From: Kaistella montana
GTDB lineage: Bacteria; Bacteroidota; Bacteroidia; Flavobacteriales; Weeksellaceae
DNA: 64,000 bases
Assembly: GCF_024436175.1 (NCBI RefSeq)
Contig: NZ_JANFQP010000003.1
Coordinates: 1 to 64,000 of the forward strand
Direction: 5' to 3'
Within the stretch, counting starts at the first letter, position 1; each line of letters opens with the position of its first letter. The notes below the pieces were generated by a model, which was given only the letters and a program-made list of their open reading frames with translations, was not told the origin of the DNA and did not search any database. Below, piece after piece: positions 1 to 7,788 of the stretch. A program made the translations under genes and the position numbers.

Positions 1-153
1 AATGGACAGCAAGCCCATGCTAAGGCAAGCACTTTTCCTGCCCGCTTTTCCACATCCGACAACAACAGCAGTAAAATATCAAGAAAAAATTCTACTTTTG
101 AAGTGTACTGAAAATGGGGAGCTTACATAATAACTAAAATAACGACATAAAAA
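1..153. other. Unassigned edge sequence with two overlapping truncated open frames
   Basis: The first ~75 bases are visibly richer in G and C than the rest of the window. Two plus-strand frames are open from the edge: one stops at 109-111 and the other at 128-130 (this one has an ATG at position 2 giving 42 residues). Either could be the 3' end of a gene entering from the left, or neither may be coding. I recognise no family in the short peptides. The stretch ends at the terminator behind accC. Confidence 0.25.
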
Positions 154-179
154 AAAGACTAATATTGCTATTAGTCTTT
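154..179 (-). terminator. Intrinsic terminator behind accC
   Basis: A perfect 11-bp stem (AAAGACTAATA / TATTAGTCTTT) with a TTGC loop. The A-run to its left (about 149-156) becomes the U-tract on the minus strand, so it fits termination of the accC transcript, whose stop codon lies at 200-202. A T-run on the right may make it bidirectional. Confidence 0.85.
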
Positions 180-199
180 GGGTTTTTATTTAATGAAAA

Positions 200-1552
200 T
201 TAATGATCAAAGCTTTTATCCATCACAAAATCTTCCATAAATTTTGTGGTGTAATTTCCGGCAAGATAATCTTCATTTTCCATCAATTGTCTGTGGAAAG
301 GAATGGTCGTTTTCACACCTTCGATGTAAAATTCCTCCAAAGCACGTTTCATTTTGGCGATTGCTTCTTCACGAGTTTGTGCAGTAGTAATCAATTTTGC
401 AATCATCGAATCGTAGTTGGACGGGATAGAATATCCTGAATAAACATGTGTATCAACACGAATCCCATGTCCTCCCGGAATGTTCAGACCTGTGATTTTC
501 CCTGGTGATGGACGGAAATCGTTATATGGATCTTCCGCATTAATTCTACACTCAATTGAATGAAGTTTTGGATAGTAATTAATTCCTGAAATTGGGGTTC
601 CGGAAGCCAAAAGAATCTGTTCTCTGATCAAATCATAATCTACAACTTGCTCAGTAATAGGATGTTCTACTTGAATTCTGGTATTCATTTCCATGAAATA
701 GAAATTTCTGTCTTTATCTACCAAAAATTCGATAGTACCAACGCCTTCATAGCCGATATATTCAGCAGCTTTCACGGCAGCTTGTCCCATTTTTTCACGA
801 AGTTCATCCGTCATGAAAGGCGAAGGAGTTTCTTCAGTAAGTTTTTGGTTTCTTCTTTGAACAGAGCAATCTCTTTCAGACAAGTGGCAAGCTTTTCCGT
901 ATTGGTCACCTGCAATTTGAATTTCGATATGGCGCGGTTCCACGATGAGTTTTTCCATATACATACCACCGTTTCCGAAAGCTGCGGTAGCTTCTTGTAC
1001 GGCAGAATCCCAATGCTCTTGAAGATCTTCGGCTTTCCAAACAGCTCTCATTCCCTTTCCACCACCGCCTGCAGTTGCCTTAATCATTACCGGATATCCG
1101 ATTTCTTCGGCAAGTTTTGCAGCAGTTTCATAACCATCGATCAAACCTTCAGAACCAGGAACACAAGGTACACCGGCTTCTTTCATCGTTGCCTTTGCAT
1201 TGGCCTTATCACCCATTCTGTCAATCTGTTCCGGGGTTGCTCCAATGAACTTGATTCCGTTTTCCTGACAGATTCTGGAAAAATTAGAATTTTCTGATAA
1301 AAATCCATATCCGGGGTGAATTGCATCAGCATTGGTAATTTCCGCTGCTGCGATGATATTTGAGATTTTCAGATAAGAATCTTTGCTCATCGGCGGACCA
1401 ATACACACGGCTTCATCAGCGAATCTTACGTGAAGACTGTCTTTATCGGCTGTGGAATAAACCGCCACCGTTTTGATTCCCATCTCTTTACAAGTACGCA
1501 GAATACGCATTGCGATTTCGCCTCGGTTGGCTATTAATATTTTTTTGAACAT
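200..1552 (-). CDS. accC: Acetyl-CoA carboxylase, biotin carboxylase subunit
   Basis: ATP-dependent carboxylation of the biotin on AccB, the first half-reaction of acetyl-CoA carboxylase in fatty-acid synthesis (cytoplasm). The 450-residue length is normal for the family. The N-terminal domain starts [24 protein letters not shown] lies at about 79-89; the ATP-grasp glycine-rich loop [12 protein letters not shown] at about 158-169; and the catalytic segment [14 protein letters not shown] near 290-302. It follows accB on the same strand with a ~95-bp spacer that can fold into a hairpin. ATG start at 1552. The family assignment is secure. Confidence 0.97.
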   Translation of the reverse strand: MFKKILIANRGEIAMRILRTCKEMGIKTVAVYSTADKDSLHVRFADEAVCIGPPMSKDSYLKISNIIAAAEITNADAIHPGYGFLSENSNFSRICQENGIKFIGATPEQIDRMGDKANAKATMKEAGVPCVPGSEGLIDGYETAAKLAEEIGYPVMIKATAGGGGKGMRAVWKAEDLQEHWDSAVQEATAAFGNGGMYMEKLIVEPRHIEIQIAGDQYGKACHLSERDCSVQRRNQKLTEETPSPFMTDELREKMGQAAVKAAEYIGYEGVGTIEFLVDKDRNFYFMEMNTRIQVEHPITEQVVDYDLIREQILLASGTPISGINYYPKLHSIECRINAEDPYNDFRPSPGKITGLNIPGGHGIRVDTHVYSGYSIPSNYDSMIAKLITTAQTREEAIAKMKRALEEFYIEGVKTTIPFHRQLMENEDYLAGNYTTKFMEDFVMDKSFDH

Positions 1553-1562
1553 CTTTTTCTGT

Positions 1563-1622
1563 AATTTTAAATTTTAAATTCTGAATTTTAAATTATTTTA
1601 AATGAAAAATATTCATTTAAAA
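1563..1622 (-). repeat. AT-rich direct repeats and hairpin between accB and accC
   Basis: The accB-accC spacer holds three or four copies of an AATTTTAAATT-like phrase (about 1563-1600). They are followed by a perfect 11-bp inverted repeat, TTTTAAATGAA / TTCATTTAAAA (1596-1606 and 1612-1622), with a 5-base loop. No U-tract follows in the direction of transcription, so a processing or attenuation element is more likely than a full terminator. Function is inferred only. Confidence 0.5.
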
Positions 1623-1646
1623 CCAATAATCTATCATTTAAAATTC

Positions 1647-2129
1647 CTAAGATGGATCAACTAAGAACAAAGGTTGGTCATATTCAACCGGAGTAGCGTC
1701 ATCCACTAAGATTTTCACGATTTTTCCGGAAATTTCAGACTCAATTTGGTTGAAAAGTTTCATTGCTTCGATTACGCATACTACTTTTCCGTTGGATACT
1801 TCGTCTCCTACATTGACGAAAACGTCTTTGTCCGGAGAAGGTTTTCTGTAGAAAGTACCGATCATTGGAGATTTAATGGTAACGAATTTGCTGTCGTCTG
1901 TCGCAGAAGATTCTGCAGAAACTGGAGCTGCTGGAGCTTGTGGTGCAGATGCTACCGGAGCTGGTTGAGGTGCAGAATGATACACTGCTGGTTGAGATAC
2001 ATAACTCATTTCGCTACCCGCGAGTGGAGTTTTGATGGTAATTTCAAAATCTTTTGTTTTGTATTTTACTTCAGAAACCTCTGCTTTAGACACAAATTTG
2101 ATGAGATTTTGTATGTCTTTAATGTCCAT
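1647..2129 (-). CDS. accB: Acetyl-CoA carboxylase, biotin carboxyl carrier protein
   Basis: Carries the covalently bound biotin that AccC carboxylates, feeding malonyl-CoA synthesis. Of 160 residues, 1-38 form a small N-terminal domain, about 42-80 an Ala/Pro/Ser-rich flexible linker, and 81-160 the biotinyl/lipoyl domain with the EAMK biotinylation motif (Lys about 124). Length and architecture are normal. The ATG at 2129 lies just inside a -7 promoter box at 2154-2161, so the accB-accC pair has its own promoter despite following rpmF. Confidence 0.97.
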   Translation of the reverse strand: MDIKDIQNLIKFVSKAEVSEVKYKTKDFEITIKTPLAGSEMSYVSQPAVYHSAPQPAPVASAPQAPAAPVSAESSATDDSKFVTIKSPMIGTFYRKPSPDKDVFVNVGDEVSNGKVVCVIEAMKLFNQIESEISGKIVKILVDDATPVEYDQPLFLVDPS

Positions 2130-2153
2130 TATATGTGGTATTTGTTATTATGC

Positions 2154-2161
2154 CAAAGATA
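2154..2161 (-). promoter_or_regulatory. TAnnTTTG -7 box for accB-accC
   Basis: On the minus strand this reads TATCTTTG, matching the Bacteroidota consensus TAnnTTTG, 25 bp upstream of the accB ATG. A TTG with an 18-bp spacer lies upstream within a phased T-tract repeat. Confidence 0.65.
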
Positions 2162-2190
2162 CTAAAAAACAACAAAAAACAACAAAAAAC
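2161..2190. repeat. Three 10-bp A-tract repeats upstream of the accB promoter
   Basis: Three consecutive 10-mers (ACTAAAAAAC, AACAAAAAAC, AACAAAAAAC), so A6 runs recur every 10 bp, about one helical turn. They lie exactly in the -12 to -40 region of the accB promoter. Phased A-tracts are known to curve DNA; an effect on accB transcription is inferred. Confidence 0.7.
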
Positions 2191-2220
2191 CACTCAAAAT
2201 TGAAAAAATCGAGTGGTTTT
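2186..2220 (-). terminator. Terminator behind rpmF
   Basis: A 10-bp inverted repeat, AAAACCACTC / GAGTGGTTTT, with a 15-base loop. It lies downstream of the rpmF stop on the minus strand, with the A-rich repeat supplying the U-rich tail. It separates DUF177-rpmF from accB-accC. Confidence 0.65.
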
Positions 2221-2253
2221 GTTATAAAATTGAATGTTTTCTAAGATTATTTC

Positions 2254-2457
2254 TTAGTTTTCTTCTGTAGTTTCTACTGTTTTTTCCATTACTACTTTTC
2301 CTCTGTAGTAAAGTTTTCCTTCATGCCAATGCGCTCTGTGATAAAGGTGCATTTCACCTGAAGTTGCATCTTTTGCTAATTGAGGAACTACCGCTTTGTA
2401 GTGGGTTCTTCTCTTATCTCTTCTTGTTGACGATTGTCTTCTCTTTGGATGTGCCAT
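2254..2457 (-). CDS. rpmF: 50S ribosomal protein L32
   Basis: A small basic ribosomal protein of 67 residues, starting [17 protein letters not shown], which is the standard L32 signature. The C-terminal tail is acidic ([10 protein letters not shown]). It lies 63 bp downstream of the DUF177 gene, the near-universal DUF177(yceD)-rpmF pairing, and upstream of accB. The zinc-ribbon cysteines of some L32 proteins are absent, as in many relatives. Confidence 0.96.
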   Translation of the reverse strand: MAHPKRRQSSTRRDKRRTHYKAVVPQLAKDATSGEMHLYHRAHWHEGKLYYRGKVVMEKTVETTEEN

Positions 2458-2520
2458 TTCTTATAATTTTGTTTGATGAGCGATGAGGTTTGATTGCTCA
2501 ATTCTCATCATTTAAACTAT

Positions 2521-3042
2521 TTAATTTTTATCTTTTAATTTTTTCAATGCTTCCCATCTCGGGTCGATACTTGGTTCTTCTTCAACTTCTTCTTTCGGAC
2601 TGAATTTTTCCAATATCAACAAATCTTCTTCCGAAACATTTGGTGAAATTTTCTTCATCGGTATCGACAGCATTACGATTTCATAAATCAGCTGTGCTAC
2701 GTTAAAAGCGTGGTCTGTCATCGGAATAGTGATTACATCTTCTTCGCTGTCATCATATTCCGTCCCGAATTTTACCAAAATTTTAATCTCATTTTCAATA
2801 TCGTGATCAAAATTTTCTGTGGTAATATCACAAACCAGATTTACAGTTCCTGAAATTTTAATTTCGAATTCTAAAAAAGTGCTATGTTTTATCATTAAAA
2901 CATCTGCTACAATTTTAGGCTCTGTAAACTCTTGTTCAGTATCGAAAAGTTGAAAGAACGCTTTATCTATCTCAAATTGGAATTCGTGTTGACCGTTTTT
3001 TTGTCCCGAAAACACGATGTCGTAGTTTCTAAACTTGTCCAT
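2521..3042 (-). CDS. DUF177 (YceD) family protein
   Basis: A 173-residue YceD/DUF177 protein. Family members are associated with 23S rRNA/50S accumulation and sit next to rpmF across bacteria. The ATG at 3042 (MDKFRNYDI) is preferred over an in-frame TTG at 3057, which would overlap the promoter box. The acidic C-terminal section (KEEVEEEPSIDP) is typical. The exact biochemical role is not established. Confidence 0.88.
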   Translation of the reverse strand: MDKFRNYDIVFSGQKNGQHEFQFEIDKAFFQLFDTEQEFTEPKIVADVLMIKHSTFLEFEIKISGTVNLVCDITTENFDHDIENEIKILVKFGTEYDDSEEDVITIPMTDHAFNVAQLIYEIVMLSIPMKKISPNVSEEDLLILEKFSPKEEVEEEPSIDPRWEALKKLKDKN

Positions 3043-3054
3043 AAAATGAGTGTG

Positions 3055-3062
3055 CAAAAATA
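3055..3062 (-). promoter_or_regulatory. TAnnTTTG -7 box for DUF177-rpmF
   Basis: The minus strand reads TATTTTTG, 13 bp upstream of the ATG at 3042. It also argues against the TTG start at 3057. Confidence 0.55.
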
Positions 3063-3134
3063 TGCATTTTTTTTAATATTACAAATAATTTTTAAAACAA
3101 ATCATCAAGAAATAATATTTTCTAATTTCGATGA

Positions 3135-4223
3135 TTAATTTTCTACGGGTAGATCCTCATCAACACCATTGTTTACGGCATTTCTACGAGGTCTCATTCG
3201 GTTGGTCATTAAATCATTATATTCTTGCCGATTATTGAAAATTTTCACTGCCATAAACAATGCTTCGCTAAAACTTTGTTCATCGGCAAGATTTTTTCCT
3301 GCGATATCATAAGCAACTCCATGATCCGGCGATGTACGAATGAAAGGCAATCCAGCGGTGTAATTCACTCCTTCTTCGTAAGCAATGGTTTTGAAAGGAG
3401 CCAAACCTTGATCGTGATACATGGCTAAAACTGCATCGTAATTTTTATATTTATTCGGCTGGAAAAAGCTGTCCGCAGGAAATGGTCCAAAAGCTAAAAC
3501 TCCATTGTCAAAAAGCTCTTTGATCGCCGGTTCGATGATTTCAATTTCTTCTTTACCGATCACTCCACCGTCGCCCGAATGCGGATTCAGTCCTAAAACT
3601 GCAATTTTCGGTCTTGGAATTTCGAAATCTTCTACCAAACATTGGTTCAGCATTTTGATTTGCTTCTTTATTTTTTCTTTTGAAATGCTTTCAGCAACCT
3701 GAGAAATGGGAATATGATGTGTAGAAACTGCCACTTTCAATCCATCTGTGACCAAAAACATCAATCCTTTTTTCTCGAATTTTTCTTCCAAATATCCCGT
3801 ATGACCTGCGTGTGCAAAGCCATGTTTCATCATTTCATCTTTATTAATAGGTGCGGTTACCAAAACATCGATATCGCCTTTCATCAAAGCATTGGTTGCT
3901 GCTTCCAAAGAATCTATTGCCATTCGTGTCGATTCTTCTGTTGGTGTACCCAAATCCACATTTACATTTTCTTTGGTAAGGTTCAACATATTAATTTTAT
4001 CTCCTTGCGCTTGTGTAGCGTCGGTGATATAATTAAAATTGAGTTGTTGTAGCTTAAAAATATTTTTCTGGTAGGTAAATAATTTTCCGGAGCCAAAAAT
4101 AATTGGAGTAAAAAAATCGGTAATCGCTTTATCTTTTAGAGCTTTCATAATGATCTCTGGCCCGATACCATTGAAATCACCTATCGAAATTCCTACTCTT
4201 ACTTTGTGCTGTTTAGAACTCAT
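3135..4223 (-). CDS. pdxA: 4-hydroxythreonine-4-phosphate dehydrogenase
   Basis: NAD-dependent oxidation of 4-phosphohydroxy-L-threonine in the DXP-dependent route to pyridoxal 5'-phosphate. The 362-residue protein starts with GISIGDFNGIGPE and carries the metal-binding histidine segments AHAGHTGYLEEKF and AMYHDQGLAPFK, plus the C-terminal RTSPDHGVAYDIAGK motif. It heads the cluster that continues with DUF177-rpmF-accBC but has its own promoter box. The short charged tail after about 345 is variable in the family. Confidence 0.96.
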   Translation of the reverse strand: MSSKQHKVRVGISIGDFNGIGPEIIMKALKDKAITDFFTPIIFGSGKLFTYQKNIFKLQQLNFNYITDATQAQGDKINMLNLTKENVNVDLGTPTEESTRMAIDSLEAATNALMKGDIDVLVTAPINKDEMMKHGFAHAGHTGYLEEKFEKKGLMFLVTDGLKVAVSTHHIPISQVAESISKEKIKKQIKMLNQCLVEDFEIPRPKIAVLGLNPHSGDGGVIGKEEIEIIEPAIKELFDNGVLAFGPFPADSFFQPNKYKNYDAVLAMYHDQGLAPFKTIAYEEGVNYTAGLPFIRTSPDHGVAYDIAGKNLADEQSFSEALFMAVKIFNNRQEYNDLMTNRMRPRRNAVNNGVDEDLPVEN

Positions 4224-4230
4224 TTTTAAT

Positions 4231-4238
4231 TATCTTTG
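4231..4238 (+). promoter_or_regulatory. Possible TAnnTTTG -7 box for ribE operon
   Basis: TATCTTTG on the plus strand, 90 bp upstream of the ribE ATG, inside the divergent pdxA leader. The spacing to the gene is long, so this is tentative. Confidence 0.4.
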
Positions 4239-4256
4239 AAGATTAATAGAATTTCA

Positions 4257-4264
4257 CAAATTTA
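4257..4264 (-). promoter_or_regulatory. TAnnTTTG -7 box for pdxA
   Basis: The minus strand reads TAAATTTG, 33 bp upstream of the pdxA ATG at 4223, in the divergent pdxA/ribE intergenic region. Confidence 0.6.
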
Positions 4265-4328
4265 GGAAATTAGAAATAACTATTCGGAAATTATTTGAAA
4301 CTTGACTTTTCCCCACAAATTTTACCCT

Positions 4329-4925
4329 ATGTTTACAGGAATTATTGAAGCTACAGCCATCATCGAAAACATCGAAGGCAGTGGCGAAAACATTAATTTT
4401 ACATTAAGTTGCCCTTTCACTCAGGAACTAAAAATTGACCAAAGTTTGGCGCACAACGGATGTTGCCTTACTGTAGTTGAAATTACTGACCAAAACTACC
4501 GAGTAACCGCAATCGCCGAAACTCTAGAAAAAACAAATCTTAGCCAATGGAAATTGGGAACTGAAGTGAATTTGGAACGGTGTTTGAAGTTTGACGGAAG
4601 ACTGGATGGGCACATCGTTCAGGGACATGTCGATAAAACCGGCACCGTAAAAAGCATTGAAGATAAAGATGGAAGCTACTTCATCACCATTAATTATGAC
4701 GAAACGGATGATTTTGTTACCGTTCCACAAGGCTCGATTACGGTGAATGGTATTAGTTTAACTGTCGCGGAAAGTGGTTTCGGACAATTTTCTGTGGCTA
4801 TTATTCCTTACACATGGGAATTTACCAATATGAAAAACATCAAAACCGGTGACTTGGTCAATCTTGAATTCGACATTATAGGAAAATATGTAACGAAACT
4901 GATGAAAAAAAATGTCATTCATTAA
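4329..4925 (+). CDS. ribE: Riboflavin synthase, alpha subunit
   Basis: Dismutation of two 6,7-dimethyl-8-ribityllumazine molecules to riboflavin. The 198 residues form two tandem lumazine-binding repeats: MFTGIIEATA to about 95, and GHIVQGHVDKTG onward. The start at 4329 (MFTGIIE, the family's conserved N-terminus) is chosen over an in-frame upstream ATG at 4302. Its 3' end overlaps the sensor kinase start by 14 bp, indicating one operon. No FMN riboswitch is visible upstream. Confidence 0.96.
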   Translation: MFTGIIEATAIIENIEGSGENINFTLSCPFTQELKIDQSLAHNGCCLTVVEITDQNYRVTAIAETLEKTNLSQWKLGTEVNLERCLKFDGRLDGHIVQGHVDKTGTVKSIEDKDGSYFITINYDETDDFVTVPQGSITVNGISLTVAESGFGQFSVAIIPYTWEFTNMKNIKTGDLVNLEFDIIGKYVTKLMKKNVIH

Positions 4926-6372
4926 ATACAAAGGTTATAGTTTAAGAAATAAAGTTTTCTGGGGATTCCTATTAATCTGTTTGCTGAGCATTGTAAGCTC
5001 ATCAATTCTTTCTTATTTTATATTAAGAAATAATGCAACAGAACAAAGCCGCACCGATTTGCAAAAAAAATCGGAGTCGCTAATCTCCGCGCTTGATTAT
5101 GCGGTAAGTCATACCCAAGTGCAAACCGCTGATTTGCCCAAAGTTTTATCCAATGATATTTTCGAAATTGCTGACATCAACAATCAGGATATTATCATCT
5201 ATGATCTAGCCGGCAATTATCTTATTTCCAATAAAGATATTAACCTCATTGCCGAAAAAAAAGTTCCCATTAATATTGTAAACAGTGTACTGAAAACCGA
5301 TAAAAGAATCGACTTTCAAAAATATGATGACAAAACAGGTTCTAATCTCACCTCATCATATATGATTCTGAAAAACAACATGCTGGAGCCCATTGCTATA
5401 GTTTATTTCCCTTATTATCACAACGATGGAGCGTATTTTAGCGTTTTTAATAAATATGTAAATTACATCATCTTTGTTAATGTTTTCATCATCGCAATTG
5501 GAATTTGGCTGAGCTGGATCATTTCGAATAATCTTACCAAAGCAGTGACTAAATTTTCAAATTTAATCACCAAAATTACCTTATTGGATAATGATCCGCA
5601 GCCCATTAAGTATTATCAGAATGACGAACTCAACCAGCTTGTAAAAGCTTATAATAGGATGATTCTTCAAATTAAGGATCAAAAAGAACGACTCAGTTTT
5701 AAAGAAAAAGAAGTTGCATGGCGAGAAATGGCAAAACAAGTCGCACACGAAGTAAAAAACCCGCTCACTCCGATGAAACTCACAATTCAGAATTTTGAAA
5801 GAAAATTTGACCCTGCAGATCCCAACGTCCGCGATAAAGTGAAACATCTAAGCAAAACAATTGTGGATCAAATCGACCTGATTGCAACGGTTGCCAGTGC
5901 TTTTTCACAATTTGCTCAACTCCCAGAAAAACATAATGAAGTCTTCGATCTTAATGAAGAAATAAGAAATATCATCAATGTTTTCAGCGACGAAAGCATT
6001 TATTTCCATTCAAATAAAATTGTGATCATGATTGAAATGGATAAAATTTACCTTTCAAGAATCATCACCAATTTGGTGGCCAATGCCCGACAAGCCCGAA
6101 ACACCGATAAAGAAAGTATCATCAATGTCAATGTGGAGCAACGCCACAAAAGAATCATCATTAATATAGAAGACAACGGCGTAGGAATTCCTGAAGAAAT
6201 GTATGACCGGATTTTCGAACCCAATTTCACCTCAAAAACTAGCGGCACAGGTTTGGGACTCACCATGGTAAGAAAAATGGTAGAAGATTACAAAGGCGAA
6301 ATTTCAGTGAAATCTGAATTGGACAAAGGATCTACTTTTACCATTTCTCTTCCTTCCAATCTTCCTTCATGA
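4912..6372 (+). CDS. Membrane sensor histidine kinase (NtrY-like), orphan
   Basis: A 486-residue two-component kinase. Transmembrane segment 1 lies at about 15-38, an extracytoplasmic sensor region at about 40-180, segment 2 at about 183-205, a HAMP-like linker at about 205-255, the H-box AHEVKNPLTPMK (phospho-acceptor His about 279), and a C-terminal HATPase_c domain with the N-box (ITNLVANARQA), DNGVGIP, and SGTGLGLTMV. It overlaps ribE by 14 bp and the next gene by 4 bp (ATGA). No response regulator is adjacent, so its partner must be elsewhere. The signal sensed is unknown. Confidence 0.92.
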   Translation: MSFIKYKGYSLRNKVFWGFLLICLLSIVSSSILSYFILRNNATEQSRTDLQKKSESLISALDYAVSHTQVQTADLPKVLSNDIFEIADINNQDIIIYDLAGNYLISNKDINLIAEKKVPINIVNSVLKTDKRIDFQKYDDKTGSNLTSSYMILKNNMLEPIAIVYFPYYHNDGAYFSVFNKYVNYIIFVNVFIIAIGIWLSWIISNNLTKAVTKFSNLITKITLLDNDPQPIKYYQNDELNQLVKAYNRMILQIKDQKERLSFKEKEVAWREMAKQVAHEVKNPLTPMKLTIQNFERKFDPADPNVRDKVKHLSKTIVDQIDLIATVASAFSQFAQLPEKHNEVFDLNEEIRNIINVFSDESIYFHSNKIVIMIEMDKIYLSRIITNLVANARQARNTDKESIINVNVEQRHKRIIINIEDNGVGIPEEMYDRIFEPNFTSKTSGTGLGLTMVRKMVEDYKGEISVKSELDKGSTFTISLPSNLPS

Positions 6373-7073
6373 AGCCTTTTCAGTTTAAAGAATTTGAAAT
6401 CCGTCAATCAAAAAACGTCTTTCGGGTAGGAACCGACGGTGTTTTGTTGGGTGCAATTTGTTCAGTTTCTGAAGCCAAAAAAGCATTGGAAATCGGAACC
6501 GGAACTGGATTGATTTCATTAATGATCGCGCAACGAAATCTAAACGCAACAATTTTAGCTATTGATATCGATCCGGAAGCGGTAAAATTAGCCAATGAAA
6601 ATTTCGCCAACTCCCCTTTTCTGGAAAGAATCAACGCGATCAATCAGGATTTAAACTCATGGGAAACCAATGAGAAATTCGATTTTATATTCTCGAATCC
6701 TCCTTATTTTGAAGAAAATCCTTCACAAAAAGATATTTTGGCGAGGCAACAAACAGCTTTATCATTCCGGAATCTCATCGAAAAATCCAGCAAACTGCTA
6801 ACTGAAAACGGTCTGCTTTCCGTCATTATTCCTTATGATTCTGTGAATGATTTCATGAAAATTTGTTTAGAAAACCAGCTTCATTTACACCGGAAAATCA
6901 ATATTTCGGGGATTAAAAATGCTGCAGCAAAACGTTGCGTTCTGGAATTTGGTTTTAATGAAATAAATCCCGACGAATACGATTTTTATATCGAAAAATC
7001 ACCAAGAAAATATTCTGATGAATATTTAGAACTCACCAAATATTTTCATGTTTTCCCAAAAAAAACTGACTGA
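6369..7073 (+). CDS. trmN6: tRNA1(Val) A37 N6-methyltransferase-like protein
   Basis: A SAM-dependent methyltransferase of 234 residues, resembling TrmN6/YfiC, which methylates A37 of tRNA1-Val. The start PFQFKEFEIRQ..VFRVGTDGVLLG is characteristic. The SAM-binding motif EIGTGTGLIS is at about 41-50, the acidic motif AIDIDPEAV at about 64-72, and the catalytic NPPY at about 110-113. The ATG overlaps the kinase stop (ATGA), implying translational coupling. Substrate specificity is inferred from family membership. Confidence 0.88.
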   Translation: MKPFQFKEFEIRQSKNVFRVGTDGVLLGAICSVSEAKKALEIGTGTGLISLMIAQRNLNATILAIDIDPEAVKLANENFANSPFLERINAINQDLNSWETNEKFDFIFSNPPYFEENPSQKDILARQQTALSFRNLIEKSSKLLTENGLLSVIIPYDSVNDFMKICLENQLHLHRKINISGIKNAAAKRCVLEFGFNEINPDEYDFYIEKSPRKYSDEYLELTKYFHVFPKKTD

Positions 7074-7652
7074 TTATTTCGGCGCATTCAGGGTTACGAC
7101 AATATCTTTAGAAATATTTTTGTTTGAACTATATTTAGCATCGCATACCATGGTCGTTAAAGTATAATTTCCTTTATCGACTAAAATAAAATTTTGGTTT
7201 TTGGCAGGAACATCTAGATTATAAAATCTTTTACCACTGATTTTCACGATCAAATTGCATTTCGAACGGTTCACAATCTGTATATAAGCCGTTTTGCTGT
7301 TCGGATCGTTGCTGAAAAGATGCGTAAGCAAATCGGCGGTACGTTTGTGTTTATCGTTTACACCATCTTTTGCGACGTCTTTTTTAATTTCATTTTTCAA
7401 TTTGGTGGTGCTTATTGGCTTTACAGTAGGTTTCGCAACCACCGCTTTTTGAGCCGCAGGCTTATTATTATTTATAACAGCCACCAATTTTCGTTTAAAT
7501 TCCGGAGTTTTCGGATGGTTCGGATTGTATTTGATAAAATTGGCAATCACCTGCGGATCGGTACTATTTTCCACTTGTGCAACAGTGTACTGAGATTGCG
7601 CATAAGAAAAAGCCGAAGCCAACAAAAACAGAATGTAAAAATATTTTTTCAT
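7074..7652 (-). CDS. Secreted protein of unknown function (DUF6759-like, tentative)
   Basis: 192 residues from the ATG at 7652, giving a clear signal peptide (MKKYFYILFLLASAFSYAQ). A longer upstream in-frame extension lacks that logic. A Lys/Ala/Pro-rich linker at about 70-105 precedes a C-terminal domain with YIQIVNRSKCNLIVKISGKRFYNLDVPAKNQNF spread over about 130-165, which looks like a small beta-sandwich. It is convergent with trmN6 (stop codons adjacent) and divergent from tsf. The family name is from memory and uncertain. Confidence 0.7.
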   Translation of the reverse strand: MKKYFYILFLLASAFSYAQSQYTVAQVENSTDPQVIANFIKYNPNHPKTPEFKRKLVAVINNNKPAAQKAVVAKPTVKPISTTKLKNEIKKDVAKDGVNDKHKRTADLLTHLFSNDPNSKTAYIQIVNRSKCNLIVKISGKRFYNLDVPAKNQNFILVDKGNYTLTTMVCDAKYSSNKNISKDIVVTLNAPK

Positions 7653-7727
7653 TAAAGTAATGATTTTTAAAGACTTAAATTTTAGTAATAACGAAGAAAT
7701 CTTCTTTTTAGTTTGTGCGAAATTTAT

Positions 7728-7735
7728 TATCTTTG
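7728..7735 (+). promoter_or_regulatory. TAnnTTTG -7 box for tsf
   Basis: TATCTTTG, 53 bp upstream of the tsf ATG. It indicates that tsf is transcribed from its own promoter here. Confidence 0.6.
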
Positions 7736-7788
7736 CAACGCTTAATTTTAAGCTAAATAAACAAATTTTAATCATAAAAAAAAATTCT

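Noticed and set aside
647-1297. Long plus-strand open frame opposite accC
   Set aside because: It is a shadow of the accC codons, with no start signal, and its peptide has no domain character.
4226-4328. FMN riboswitch upstream of ribE
   Set aside because: The gap is only ~100 bp, AT-rich, and lacks the conserved RFN-element motifs.
7660-7788. N-terminal extension of EF-Ts
   Set aside because: The family's conserved N-terminus begins at 7789, and the extension covers the promoter box.
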